From the NCBI GenBank assembly GCA_018054745.1, contig JAGPIX010000008.1, positions 1-39,566 on the forward strand: 39,566 nt of DNA, read 5' to 3'. The position numbers and the translations under genes are program-made. The notes beneath the pieces are model-generated. The model was not told where the DNA came from, ran no database searches, and worked only from the letters and a program-made list of their open reading frames with translations. This document shows positions 25,001 through 33,243 of the stretch, one piece after another; positions within the stretch are counted from its first letter, which is position 1, and every line of letters begins with the position of its first letter. The stretch comes from Alicycliphilus sp. Lineage in GTDB: Bacteria; Pseudomonadota; Gammaproteobacteria; Burkholderiales; Burkholderiaceae_C.

Positions 25001-25639
25001 TCAGGTACCACCGACATAGGGGTTGCTGCGCCGCTCCCGTCCGAACGTGCTCTCCGGCCCATGGCCGGGTATGAACACCGTCTGGTCGCCCATGGGCCAC
25101 AGGCGGCCGGTGATGCTGTCAATCAGCTGCTGGTGGTTGCCCTGAGGAAAGTCGGTGCGGCCAATGCTGCCGGCAAACAGCACGTCGCCGACAAAGCAGC
25201 GGTCGATCTGCGGCGCGTGGAACACCACATGGCCGGGCGTGTGGCCCGGGCAGTGGCGCACGTTCAGTGTCTCGTGGCCAATGGTGACCGTCTCGCCATC
25301 GTGCAGCCAGCGCGTGGGCGTGAAATGCAGCGCCGGCGGAAAGCCGAACATCTGGCTTTGCTGGGGCAGGCCATCGATCCAGAACTGGTCGCCCGGGTGC
25401 GGGCCGATGATGGGCAGGCCCAGCCGCTGCGCCAGCTCGCCCGTGCCGCCGGCGTGGTCGATGTGTGCGTGCGTGAGCCAGATGGCCTTCAGGTGCAGGC
25501 CCAGGCGCTGCGCTTCGGCCAGCAGCAGATCGAGGTCGCCGCCCGGGTCGATGACGGCCGCCTCCATGGTCTGGTCGCACCAGACGAGGGAGCTGTTTTG
25601 CTGGAAGGCGGTGACGGGAATGGTCAGGTAGTGGAGCAT
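25001..25639 (-). CDS. Metallo-beta-lactamase-fold hydrolase (glyoxalase II-like)
   Basis: A 212-residue protein with the binuclear metal motif THAHIDHAGG (H57, H59, D61, H62), then HCPGHTPGHVVF, GDVLFAGSIGRTDFP and the C-terminal FIPGHGPESTFGRERRSNPYV. This matches the short YcbL/GloB-like group of hydrolases that act on thioesters such as S-lactoylglutathione. The exact substrate is not determined by the sequence. The gene is convergent with the phenol operon and precedes the IclR regulator on its right (same strand, 57-bp gap), so it may share that regulator's transcript. Confidence 0.9.
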   Translation of the reverse strand: MLHYLTIPVTAFQQNSSLVWCDQTMEAAVIDPGGDLDLLLAEAQRLGLHLKAIWLTHAHIDHAGGTGELAQRLGLPIIGPHPGDQFWIDGLPQQSQMFGFPPALHFTPTRWLHDGETVTIGHETLNVRHCPGHTPGHVVFHAPQIDRCFVGDVLFAGSIGRTDFPQGNHQQLIDSITGRLWPMGDQTVFIPGHGPESTFGRERRSNPYVGGT

Positions 25640-25696
25640 GGGGGCAAGGTCGGAGGCAAATGGCCGGGCGAGTGTATCGGCTGGCTGGGCGTCGCC

Positions 25697-26476
25697 TTAC
25701 GGATGCCAGACGCCCGGCGCCTGCGCCGCCGTGCTGGCGGCCTTGCCGGCCAGCGCGTAGGACAGCTGGTTGGCCGTCCTGATGATGGTCTGGGCCAGCG
25801 CCTCCAGCTTCTCCTGCGGCAGCCGTGACTGTGGCCCCGAGATGCACACGCAGCCCAGCAGGCGCCAGTGGCGGCCGAACACGGGAGCGGACACCGTGGC
25901 CACGCCCTGCTCGCGCTCGCCGATCGACCAGTGGTAGCCGCGCCGGCGGATCTCCTCGTAGACCTCGCCCGGCTCGCCCGAGAACGCCAGGATCACGCGG
26001 CCCGGCGAGCCCTTGTCTAGCGGCAGACCTTCGCCCATGCGCGCATGGTGGCGCAGTGCCTGCGGGCCTTCCACGCGCACCAGGCAGGTGCGCATGTCGC
26101 CCTCGCGCACATAGAACGCCGCGCTTTCGCCGGTGGCCAGGGTGAGCTCGCGCAGCACCGGCTCCAGCACGTTCTGCACGTCAAAGCCGGCCTGGTAGCG
26201 CGCTCCCAGCCAGCCCGCGGCCGGGCCCAGGCGCCAGTCGCCGTCCTCGCGCTGCACCAGGTAGCCCGACTGCGCCAGCGTGCGTGCCAGGCGCAGCACC
26301 GTGGTCTTGTGCAGCTGGCAGCGCCGGCTTATCTCGGCCAGCGACAGCTGGGACTCGCCCACGGCGAAGGACTCGAGCAGCCGCAGCGCGCGCGTCACGG
26401 CAATGACGCCACCGTCGCGTGCGCCCGCAGGCGTTGATTCATCGGCGGAGAGGGGGGGATTAGCGGGACGACTCAT
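25697..26476 (-). CDS. IclR-family transcriptional regulator
   Basis: A 259-residue regulator with an N-terminal winged helix (ALRLLESFAVGESQLSLAEIS, then HKTTVLRLARTLAQSGYLVQRE) and a C-terminal IclR ligand domain (VLEPVLRELTLATGESAAFYV, with GSPGRVILAFSG and ATVSAPVFG). Start 26476 (MSRPANPP) is chosen because the longer open frame would reach across the promoter region into the divergent gene. It probably controls the divergent catabolic genes starting at 26608, as IclR proteins usually do. Confidence 0.9.
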   Translation of the reverse strand: MSRPANPPLSADESTPAGARDGGVIAVTRALRLLESFAVGESQLSLAEISRRCQLHKTTVLRLARTLAQSGYLVQREDGDWRLGPAAGWLGARYQAGFDVQNVLEPVLRELTLATGESAAFYVREGDMRTCLVRVEGPQALRHHARMGEGLPLDKGSPGRVILAFSGEPGEVYEEIRRRGYHWSIGEREQGVATVSAPVFGRHWRLLGCVCISGPQSRLPQEKLEALAQTIIRTANQLSYALAGKAASTAAQAPGVWHP

Positions 26477-26495
26477 GTTGCTTACCGTGGGATAT

Positions 26496-26512
26496 GTTTC
26501 ATTGTGCGCAAC
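26496..26512 (+). promoter_or_regulatory. Candidate IclR operator
   Basis: GTTTC-N7... the 17-bp segment has the dyad GTTNC-N7-GNAAC (GTTTC at 26496-26500, GCAAC at 26508-26512), resembling IclR-type half-sites. It lies in the 131-bp divergent region between the regulator and the first Bug receptor. Assignment rests on position and symmetry alone. Confidence 0.4.
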
Positions 26513-26607
26513 TCTATTGTATAGGTTGAAACGCTTTCTTAAAGTTGCGTCCCGATGCCTGCGCCTGTGTGCCGGCAGCGGTTCATGACATACACGGAGA
26601 CAAACCC

Positions 26608-27609
26608 ATGGCCTTCTCTCGACGCTTTTCCCTGACCGCATCCCTGGGTGCGACGCTTCTTGGCCTGCTCGCGGCCGCCGTGCCCGCGACCGGCGCGATG
26701 GCGCAGACCGCCTACCCGGCCAAGCCCATCCGCCTGATCGTGCCCTTCCCCCCGGGTGGCGGCACGGACATGATCGCGCGCACGGTGGCGCAAAAGCTCA
26801 CCGACCAGAATCGCTGGACCATCGTCGTGGACAACCGCCCCGGCGCCGGCGGCAATCTGGGCGTGGACGCGGCGGCCAAGGCAGCCCCCGATGGCTACAC
26901 CCTGGTCGTGGGCCAGACCAGCAACCTGGCGATCAACCCCTCGCTCTACCCCAAGCTGCCCTACAACCCGCTGAAGGACCTGGTGCCGGTGGCGCTGCTG
27001 TCGTCCTCGCCCATCGTCATGGCCGCGCCGGCGGGCTCGCCCTACAAGAGCTTTGCCGACGTCGTGGCCGCCGCCAAGGCCAACCCCGACGGCATCACGC
27101 TGGGCTATTCCGGCAACGGCACGGTGGCCCACCTGTCGGGCGAGTTGGTCGAGAACGCCGCCGGCATCCAGCTGCGCCATGTGCCCTACAAGGGCGCGGC
27201 CCAGGCCATGACGGACCTGGTGGGCGGCCAGATCGACCTGTACATGTCCTCCGTTCCCACGCTGCTGGGCCAGGTGCGCAACGGCAAGCTGCGCGCCATC
27301 GTGCTGACCTCGGCCAAGCGCTCGGATCAGCTGCCCGGCACCCCCACGCTGGAGGAATCGGGTTACAAGGGTTTCGAGTCCGTCACCTGGTTCGGCCTGC
27401 TGGCGCCTGCCGGTACCCCTGCGGCCATCGTGCAGCAGTTGAACAAGGCCATCAACCTGGCGCTGCAGCAACCCGACGTGGCCGAGAAGCTGCGCTCAGA
27501 GGGTGGCGAGGTGCTGGGCGGCAGCACCGAGAAGTTCGACCAGCTGCTGCGCGCCGAACTGCCGCGCTGGGCCAAGACCGTCAAGGCCTCGGGCGTTAGC
27601 TTGGACTGA
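26608..27609 (+). CDS. Bug-family periplasmic solute receptor 1 of the second cluster
   Basis: A 333-residue TctC-type receptor with signal peptide SLTASLGATLLGLLAAAVPA ending near AMAQ, followed by YPAKPIRLIVPFPPGGGTDM, NRPGAGGNLG, APDGYT and HVPYKGAAQ. Start 26608 follows GGAGACAAACCC; an in-frame ATG at 26545 would put a non-signal sequence first. It is the first gene of the unit opposite the IclR regulator. No membrane permease is encoded nearby, so it may pair with a TctAB system elsewhere or act as a sensor. Confidence 0.9.
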   Translation: MAFSRRFSLTASLGATLLGLLAAAVPATGAMAQTAYPAKPIRLIVPFPPGGGTDMIARTVAQKLTDQNRWTIVVDNRPGAGGNLGVDAAAKAAPDGYTLVVGQTSNLAINPSLYPKLPYNPLKDLVPVALLSSSPIVMAAPAGSPYKSFADVVAAAKANPDGITLGYSGNGTVAHLSGELVENAAGIQLRHVPYKGAAQAMTDLVGGQIDLYMSSVPTLLGQVRNGKLRAIVLTSAKRSDQLPGTPTLEESGYKGFESVTWFGLLAPAGTPAAIVQQLNKAINLALQQPDVAEKLRSEGGEVLGGSTEKFDQLLRAELPRWAKTVKASGVSLD

Positions 27610-27707
27610 AGCGCTCATTTCCTGATCCGTTCCATGCGGCACGGCCACCTGCATCCTGCGTGGTGGCGGTTGTGTCGCACCGTTTTACCTTCACTGCCGA
27701 GATTTCC

Positions 27708-28394
27708 ATGAACCAACTCCCCGAAGTGATCCGCACCATCGAGCGCGTCAGCCCCGACGTCGTGCAACAGGCCGCCACCTTCCAGGCCGCCATCCTCGCC
27801 GACGTGGCGGGCCGCCGCGGCACCATGCACGCCCGCGTGGCGCCGGTGCATGAACGCATGCGGCTCGCCGGCCCGGCCTTCACCGTCGAGGTGCGCCCCG
27901 GCGACAACCTGATGATCCACGCTGCCATCGCGCTGGCGCAGCCGGGCGACATCCTGGTGATCGACGGCAAGGGCGACCAGACGGCGGCCCTCATGGGCAC
28001 GCTGATGCTCAGCGCCTGCAAGAAGCGCGGCCTGGGCGGCGTGATCGTGGACGGCTGCATCCGCGACAAGCTGGAACTGCTGGAGCTGGACTTCCCCGTC
28101 TTCAGCGCCGGCTTCAACCCGGCCGGGCCGACCAAGTTCGTGCCCGGCCGCGTGAACCACCCCATCGCCTGCGGCGGTGCCATGGTGCACCCCGGCGACC
28201 TGGTGGTGGGCGATGCCGATGGCGTAGTGGTGATCGAACGCGCCAAGGCGCCCGCCATGCTGGCCCTGGCCGTGAAGAAGGTGGCCGACGAGGCCGCGCG
28301 CATCGAATCAATAGCCCGCGGCGACACGGCTGCCAAGTGGCTGCCCGCCGCGCTGCGCGCCGCCGGCGTGCTGAAAGAAGGAGAAACGCTGTGA
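27708..28394 (+). CDS. RraA-type aldolase (4-hydroxy-4-methyl-2-oxoglutarate aldolase-like)
   Basis: A 228-residue protein of the RraA/HMG-CHA aldolase fold. The signature GGVIVDGCIRD carries R119 and D120, corresponding to the Arg and Asp active-site pair of the class II pyruvate aldolases LigK/GalC, and GDNLMIHAAIALAQPGDILVIDG is typical. Such enzymes release pyruvate or oxaloacetate from branched hydroxy-2-oxoacids. RraA proteins that regulate RNase E usually lack this pair, so an enzyme is favoured. The gene overlaps the next start by four bases (GTGA). Confidence 0.82.
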   Translation: MNQLPEVIRTIERVSPDVVQQAATFQAAILADVAGRRGTMHARVAPVHERMRLAGPAFTVEVRPGDNLMIHAAIALAQPGDILVIDGKGDQTAALMGTLMLSACKKRGLGGVIVDGCIRDKLELLELDFPVFSAGFNPAGPTKFVPGRVNHPIACGGAMVHPGDLVVGDADGVVVIERAKAPAMLALAVKKVADEAARIESIARGDTAAKWLPAALRAAGVLKEGETL

Positions 28395-29320
28395 GCCGCG
28401 CCGCCATCCTCGTCACGGCGGCCGACCTCGCCCCGCAGGCGCTGGCGCTGCTCGCCGATTACGACATCGTCTATGCCGGCAAGACGCCCACGGAGGACGA
28501 AGTAGTCGCCCTGTGCCGCCGGCACAACCCCGTGGCCATCATCGTGCGCTACAGCAAGGTGGGCGCGGCGGCCATGGACGCGGCGCCGTCGCTCAAGGTG
28601 ATCTCCAAGCATGGCAGCGGCACCGACACCATCGACAAGGCAGCGGCCCAGGCGCGCGGCATCGAGGTGGTGGCCGCCGTGGGCGCCAACGCCGCCGCCG
28701 TGGCCGAGCAGGCGCTGGCGCTGCTGCTGGCCTGCGCCAAGTCGGTGCCGCAGCTCAACGAACGCATGCACGCCGGCCACTGGGACAAGGCCACGCACAA
28801 GAGCGTGGAACTCGGCGGCCGCACCATCGGCCTCGTCGGCCTGGGCGCCATCGGCCTGCGCTTCGCGAAGATGGCCGACGCCTTGGGCATGCGCGTGCTC
28901 GGCTTCGACCCGTTCGCCAAGAACCTGCCGGACTTCGTGCAGGCCGCCGACCTGGAAACCATCTGGCGCGAGAGCGACGCGATTTCGCTGCACTGCCCGT
29001 TGACCGATGACAACCGTGACCTGCTGGACGCCGACACGCTGGCGCGCTGCAAAAAGGGCGTGATCGTGGTGAACACCGCGCGCGGCGGCCTGATCGACGA
29101 GGCAGCACTGCTTGCCGCCGTGCACAGCGGCCAGGTGCGCATGGCCGGGCTGGACAGTTTCGCCGTCGAGCCCATGGCCGCAGGCCACCCGTTCCAGCAC
29201 CAGAGCGGCTTCATCCTGAGCCCGCACATCGGTGGCGTGACCAGCGACGCCTACGTGAACATGGGCCTGGGTGCGGCGCGCAATGCGCTGGCGGTGCTGA
29301 ACCGCACGGCCACGGCCTGA
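28391..29320 (+). CDS. D-2-hydroxyacid dehydrogenase, NAD-binding
   Basis: A 309-residue protein of the phosphoglycerate-dehydrogenase-like family. The Rossmann motif GLGAIG begins at G150. The substrate/catalytic region has NTARGG (Arg) and LSPHIGG (His), and SKHGSGTDTID is the usual substrate loop. Start is GTG at 28391, overlapping the aldolase stop and following GAAGGAG, better than an upstream ATG in an Arg-rich frame. It probably interconverts a 2-oxoacid and a D-2-hydroxyacid linked to the aldolase step. Confidence 0.9.
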   Translation: MSRAAILVTAADLAPQALALLADYDIVYAGKTPTEDEVVALCRRHNPVAIIVRYSKVGAAAMDAAPSLKVISKHGSGTDTIDKAAAQARGIEVVAAVGANAAAVAEQALALLLACAKSVPQLNERMHAGHWDKATHKSVELGGRTIGLVGLGAIGLRFAKMADALGMRVLGFDPFAKNLPDFVQAADLETIWRESDAISLHCPLTDDNRDLLDADTLARCKKGVIVVNTARGGLIDEAALLAAVHSGQVRMAGLDSFAVEPMAAGHPFQHQSGFILSPHIGGVTSDAYVNMGLGAARNALAVLNRTATA

Positions 29321-29357
29321 TTCCAGCCCGTTTCAATTCCAAAGGAGACAACACGTC

Positions 29358-30326
29358 ATGAACCGTCGCAATTTCAACGTGCTGGCCGCTGCGCTGGCGG
29401 CGTTCACCGCGATTCCCGCCACCGCACAATCGACCTGGCCGAACAAGCCGATCACGCTGGTGGTGCCCTACGCGCCGGGCGGAACGGCCGATGCCCTGGC
29501 CCGGGTGCTTGCCCAGCACCTGGGGACACGGCTCAAGGTGTCCGTCGTCGTTCTGAACAAGGCGGGCGCTAGCGGCGTCATCGGCGCGGCATCGGTGGCG
29601 CAGGCGCCTGCGGACGGCTACACGGTGCTGTACGACGCGACGCCGCTGTCCATCAACCCCCATCTGCAGAAGCTGCCTTTCGATGCCGCCAAAGACCTGC
29701 AGCCGGTGGCGCTGGTGGGCGTGACGCCCATGCTGGTCGTGGTGCCCAAGAATTCGCCCTACAACACGCTGCAGGAGTTGATCGCGGCAGCCGCCAAGGC
29801 GTCCGGCAAGCTGACCTTCTGCTCGGGCGGCCAGGGCACCGTGCAGTACATGGGCGCCGAGCTGTTCAACCAAGGCGTGGGCATCAAGATGCTGCACGTG
29901 CCGTATCGCGCTGGCGGACTGGCGCTGCAGGCGATTCTTGCGGGTGAAGTGGACATGGGTTTCTTCAACCTGCCGGCGCTCAGCAGCCACATCAAGGGCG
30001 GGGCGCTCAAGCCCCTGGCCATCACCTCGGCCAAGCGCAACCCCTTGTTCCCCAACGTTCCCACCATCAGCGAAGCCGGTGTGAAGAACTACGAGGTCTA
30101 CGAGTGGAACGGCATGTTCGTGCCCAGCACCACGCCCGCTGAGATCGTGACGCGGCTCAACACCGCGGTGCGCGAAGTGCTGGCCATGCCCGAGGTCAAG
30201 GCCCGCTTCGACGCGCTGGGCTCAGAGATCGTGGGCTCGCAGCCGGATGAGTTCCGCAAGCGCCTCGCGGCGGAGTCCGCGCGGTGGGCCGAGACCATCA
30301 AGGCCGCAGGCATCAAGAAGGAGTAG
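29358..30326 (+). CDS. Bug-family periplasmic solute receptor 2
   Basis: A 322-residue receptor with a signal peptide (MNRRNFNVLAAALAAFTAIPATAQ, twin-arginine-like RRNF). Family motifs include WPNKPITLVVPYAPGGTAD, NKAGASGVIGAAS, PADGYT and HVPYRAGG. The start has AAAGGAGAC upstream. Its mature part is clearly different from receptor 1, so the set is not a recent tandem duplication. Confidence 0.9.
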   Translation: MNRRNFNVLAAALAAFTAIPATAQSTWPNKPITLVVPYAPGGTADALARVLAQHLGTRLKVSVVVLNKAGASGVIGAASVAQAPADGYTVLYDATPLSINPHLQKLPFDAAKDLQPVALVGVTPMLVVVPKNSPYNTLQELIAAAAKASGKLTFCSGGQGTVQYMGAELFNQGVGIKMLHVPYRAGGLALQAILAGEVDMGFFNLPALSSHIKGGALKPLAITSAKRNPLFPNVPTISEAGVKNYEVYEWNGMFVPSTTPAEIVTRLNTAVREVLAMPEVKARFDALGSEIVGSQPDEFRKRLAAESARWAETIKAAGIKKE

Positions 30327-30387
30327 GCGCGTTGGTGCGGCCTCCGCGCCCGCGCCCCCGCATGGATTGACTGCAAGGAGACTCAAA

Positions 30388-31377
30388 ATGCTGAAGCAAA
30401 ATCGGCTTCTGGCGCTTGCTGAAAAAGCGCTTACAGCTATTTTATTAGTAGCATCCGGCGCCTGCTTCGCGCAGGCGGGCTACCCCTCCAAGCCCGTGAA
30501 GCTGGTGGTGGGCTTCGCCGCCGGCGGCCCCACCGACGTGGTGGCCCGCGCCTTTGCCGACCATGCAGCCCGCGCGCTGGGCCAGCCCTTCGTGGTGGAG
30601 AACAAGCCCGGCGCCAACACCATCCTGGCCGCGCAGGCCGTGGCCAGCGCGCCGGCCGACGGCTACACGCTGCTGTTCGGCGCCACCAACCACACCATGA
30701 TTCCCGCGCTCTACGGCACCAGGGTGAAGTTCGACGCGGTGAAGTCCTTCCAGCCGCTGTGCACCGTCGCTACCAGCCCGACGGTGTTGGTGGTGGGGCC
30801 GGGCATGCCGGTGAAATCGCTGGCCGACTACATGGCCCGCGCGCGCAAGGAGCCCCGCCGCACCACCGCGGGCACGGCGGGCGTGGGCAGCTCGGGTCAC
30901 TTCGCCACCGAGATGTTTGCCCGTGCCAACGGCCTGCAGCTGAACCACGTGCCGTACAAGGGCGCCGCGCCCGTGGTCACGGACCTGATGGGCGGCCAGC
31001 TCGACAGCTCCTTCGCCACGCTGGGCTCGGTGCTGCCGCAACTGCGAGCGGGCAAGCTCGCGGCCCTGGCCGTGGCGTCGCCCAAGCGCTCGCCGCTGCT
31101 GCCCGGCGTGCCCACCTTCGCCGAAGCGGGCGGCGGCAACTATTCGGCCGACGCCTGGTACGGCGTGCTGGCCCCGGCCGGGCTGCCCCAGCCCATCGCG
31201 CAGCAACTGGAGAAGGCGGCGGGCGACTTCGCCGCCAGCACCGCCGCCGCCGAGAAGCTGCGCGGCCTGGGGCTGGATGCCGACTCCACCTGCGGCCTGG
31301 CGTTCGCGCAGCAGGTCGAGCGCGAAGTCGCCACCTATATGCAGATCGCCAGGGATCTGAACCTGAAGGCCGAATGA
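30388..31377 (+). CDS. Bug-family periplasmic solute receptor 3, signal peptide from a repeat
   Basis: A 329-residue TctC-type receptor; mature region begins AGYPSKPVKLVVGFAAGGPTD and continues VENKPGANTILA, PADGYT, HVPYKGAAP. Start 30388 follows CAAGGAG. Residues 4-21 of the signal peptide (QNRLLALAEKALTAILLV) are encoded by a copy of the AGCTAT-core repeat at 30397-30450. The signal is still plausible: two early positive residues (K3, R6), a hydrophobic core, and a cleavage region near ACFAQA. It contains an acidic-basic pair (EK) inside, which is unusual. The function is as for the other receptors. Confidence 0.9.
   Translation: MLKQNRLLALAEKALTAILLVASGACFAQAGYPSKPVKLVVGFAAGGPTDVVARAFADHAARALGQPFVVENKPGANTILAAQAVASAPADGYTLLFGATNHTMIPALYGTRVKFDAVKSFQPLCTVATSPTVLVVGPGMPVKSLADYMARARKEPRRTTAGTAGVGSSGHFATEMFARANGLQLNHVPYKGAAPVVTDLMGGQLDSSFATLGSVLPQLRAGKLAALAVASPKRSPLLPGVPTFAEAGGGNYSADAWYGVLAPAGLPQPIAQQLEKAAGDFAASTAAAEKLRGLGLDADSTCGLAFAQQVEREVATYMQIARDLNLKAE
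30397..30450 (+). repeat. AGCTAT-core dispersed repeat, copy 7, inside a coding region
   Basis: It begins CAAAATCGGCTTCTGG and has GCGCTT and AAGCGC arms, followed by TTACAGCTATTTTATTAG and TA. It is colinear with the intergenic copies at 19938 and 24939 but is translated in frame as part of a signal peptide. Confidence 0.85.
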
Positions 31378-31399
31378 GCCCCACAAGGAGACAACACCC

Positions 31400-32371
31400 A
31401 TGAACCGTATGAACTTCCCTCTGTGCGCCGCCCTGGCGCTGGCCTGCGCCGCCGCTGGCGTGCAGGCGCAAACGGCCTACCCGGACAAGCCCGTCAAGAT
31501 CGTCGTGCCGTACCCGCCCGGCGGCGCCGTGGACCAGGTGACGCGCCGCATCGCGCAAAAGCTGACCGAGCAGACCGGCCAGAGTTTCTTCGTCGAGAAC
31601 AAGGCCGGCGCCACCGGCACCATCGGCGCGGCGCAGGTGGCGCGCTCCCCGGGTGACGGCTACACGCTCACGGCCAACGACACCACGTACTCCATCCTGC
31701 CGCAGGTCTTCAAGAAGCTGCCGTGGGATTACGCGCACGACCTGGTGCCCGTGGCCGGCTTCAACTTCGCGCCCACGACAGTGGTGGTGGCCGCCACCTC
31801 GCCGTTCAAGACGCTGGGCGACATGGTGGCGTATTCGCAGGCCCACCCGGGCAAGCTGAACTACGGCACCGGCGGCGCGGGCACCATGCCGCACTTCGCC
31901 ACCGTGGCGCTGGAAGGCGTCAGCGGCCTGAGGGCCACCCATGTGCCGTTCAAGGGCGCGGGCGAGGCCACGCTGGCGCTGCTGAGCGGCACCATCGACT
32001 TCCAGATCGCCTCCACCCCCGGCGTCATGGGCCAGGTGCGCGGCGGCAAGGTGCGCCTGCTGGCGGTGAGCGGCGAGCAGCGCCTGAAGGCGCTGCCCGA
32101 CGTGCCCACCTTCGCGCAGGCGGGTGCGCCCGACTACAAGGTCGTCAACTTTACTGGCCTGTGGGCGCCCAAGGGCACGCCCGAGGCGGTGCTGGAGACG
32201 CTGCGCAAGAACATCGCCAAGGCCATGGCCAGCGCCGACGTGCAGTCGTTCGCCAACGACCTGGGCGCGGTGCCCGGCGTGGTGAGCGGCCAGGCGTTCG
32301 CCGACAAGCTCAAGAGCGATGCTCAGCTGTGGGAGGCCGTGGCGGCCAAGGTCGGCATCGACAAGCAATGA
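31400..32371 (+). CDS. Bug-family periplasmic solute receptor 4
   Basis: A 323-residue receptor with signal peptide MNRMNFPLCAALALACAAAG and then QTAYPDKPVKIVVPYPPGG, FFVENKAGATGTIGAA, GDGYT, HVPFKGAGE. It ends GIDKQ and its stop overlaps the amidohydrolase start by four bases (ATGA at 32368), tying receptor and enzyme expression. AAGGAGAC precedes the ATG. Confidence 0.9.
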   Translation: MNRMNFPLCAALALACAAAGVQAQTAYPDKPVKIVVPYPPGGAVDQVTRRIAQKLTEQTGQSFFVENKAGATGTIGAAQVARSPGDGYTLTANDTTYSILPQVFKKLPWDYAHDLVPVAGFNFAPTTVVVAATSPFKTLGDMVAYSQAHPGKLNYGTGGAGTMPHFATVALEGVSGLRATHVPFKGAGEATLALLSGTIDFQIASTPGVMGQVRGGKVRLLAVSGEQRLKALPDVPTFAQAGAPDYKVVNFTGLWAPKGTPEAVLETLRKNIAKAMASADVQSFANDLGAVPGVVSGQAFADKLKSDAQLWEAVAAKVGIDKQ

Positions 32372-33231
32372 CTGCGCACACCGTGCCGCATTCCGTGGGC
32401 CTGAACCGGCCCGCGCGCCCGCTGCCGCCGTTGGCCTGCGACAGCCACATGCACATCTTCGATCCGCGTTTCGCACCGTCGCCGCACTGGAAGCGCACGC
32501 CGCCAGATGCGCCCGTGGCCGCCTACCGGCGGCTGCAGCAGCGACTGGGCACGCAGCGCACGGTGGTCGTCACGCCTTCTACCTACGGCACCGACAACGC
32601 CTGCACGCTCGATGCGCTGGACCAGCTGGGCGACGGCGCGCGCGGCGTGGCCGTGGTGGCGCAGGACGTGGGCGATGCCGAACTCGACCGCCTGCACGCG
32701 CGCCGCGTGCGCGGGCTGCGCGTGAACTTCGTCACGCCGCAATCCTGGGGCGAGACCACGCCGCAGATGCTGGCCACGCTGGCGCGCAAGGCCGCGCGCC
32801 TGCCGCTCTGGCACATCCAGGTCTTCATGCACCCGGAGCAGATCGTGGCCCTGGAAAGCGTGCTGGCCGCGCTGCCCGTGCCGCTGGTGATCGACCACCT
32901 GGGCCGCATCGATCCGGACGGGGGGCCGTCCGCCGACGGCTACGGCGCGCTGCGCCGGCTGCTGGACGGCGGTAACACCTGGGTCAAGCTCTCGGGCGCG
33001 TACATGCGCTCGACCGCGCCCGCATATGCGGATACGCTGGTGCTGGCTCAGGCGCTGGTGCGGGCCGCGCCCGAGCGTCTGGTGTGGGGCAGCGACTGGC
33101 CGCACACCACCGCGGCGCCGGGCACGGTGAACGATGCCGACCTGGTGGACCTGCTGCGGGCCTGGGCCGGGTCGGACGCGGCCATGGACCGCATCCTCGT
33201 GGACAACCCGGCGCGGCTCTACGGCTTTTGA
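32368..33231 (+). CDS. COG3618-type amidohydrolase (lactone hydrolase-like)
   Basis: A 287-residue TIM-barrel metal-dependent hydrolase of the amidohydrolase-2 family. The metal-binding H27-M-H29 lies in CDSHMHIFDPRF; other motifs are VIDHLGRID and RLVWGSDWPH with the terminal aspartate. Relatives include 2-pyrone-4,6-dicarboxylate hydrolase LigI and D-galactarolactone isomerase, both acting on six-membered or five-membered lactones. Which lactone is used here cannot be told. Start 32368 (MTAHTVPHS) is coupled to the receptor gene; the longer open frame upstream is a shifted reading of that receptor. Confidence 0.87.
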   Translation: MTAHTVPHSVGLNRPARPLPPLACDSHMHIFDPRFAPSPHWKRTPPDAPVAAYRRLQQRLGTQRTVVVTPSTYGTDNACTLDALDQLGDGARGVAVVAQDVGDAELDRLHARRVRGLRVNFVTPQSWGETTPQMLATLARKAARLPLWHIQVFMHPEQIVALESVLAALPVPLVIDHLGRIDPDGGPSADGYGALRRLLDGGNTWVKLSGAYMRSTAPAYADTLVLAQALVRAAPERLVWGSDWPHTTAAPGTVNDADLVDLLRAWAGSDAAMDRILVDNPARLYGF

Positions 33232-33243
33232 AAGGAATTTTTC

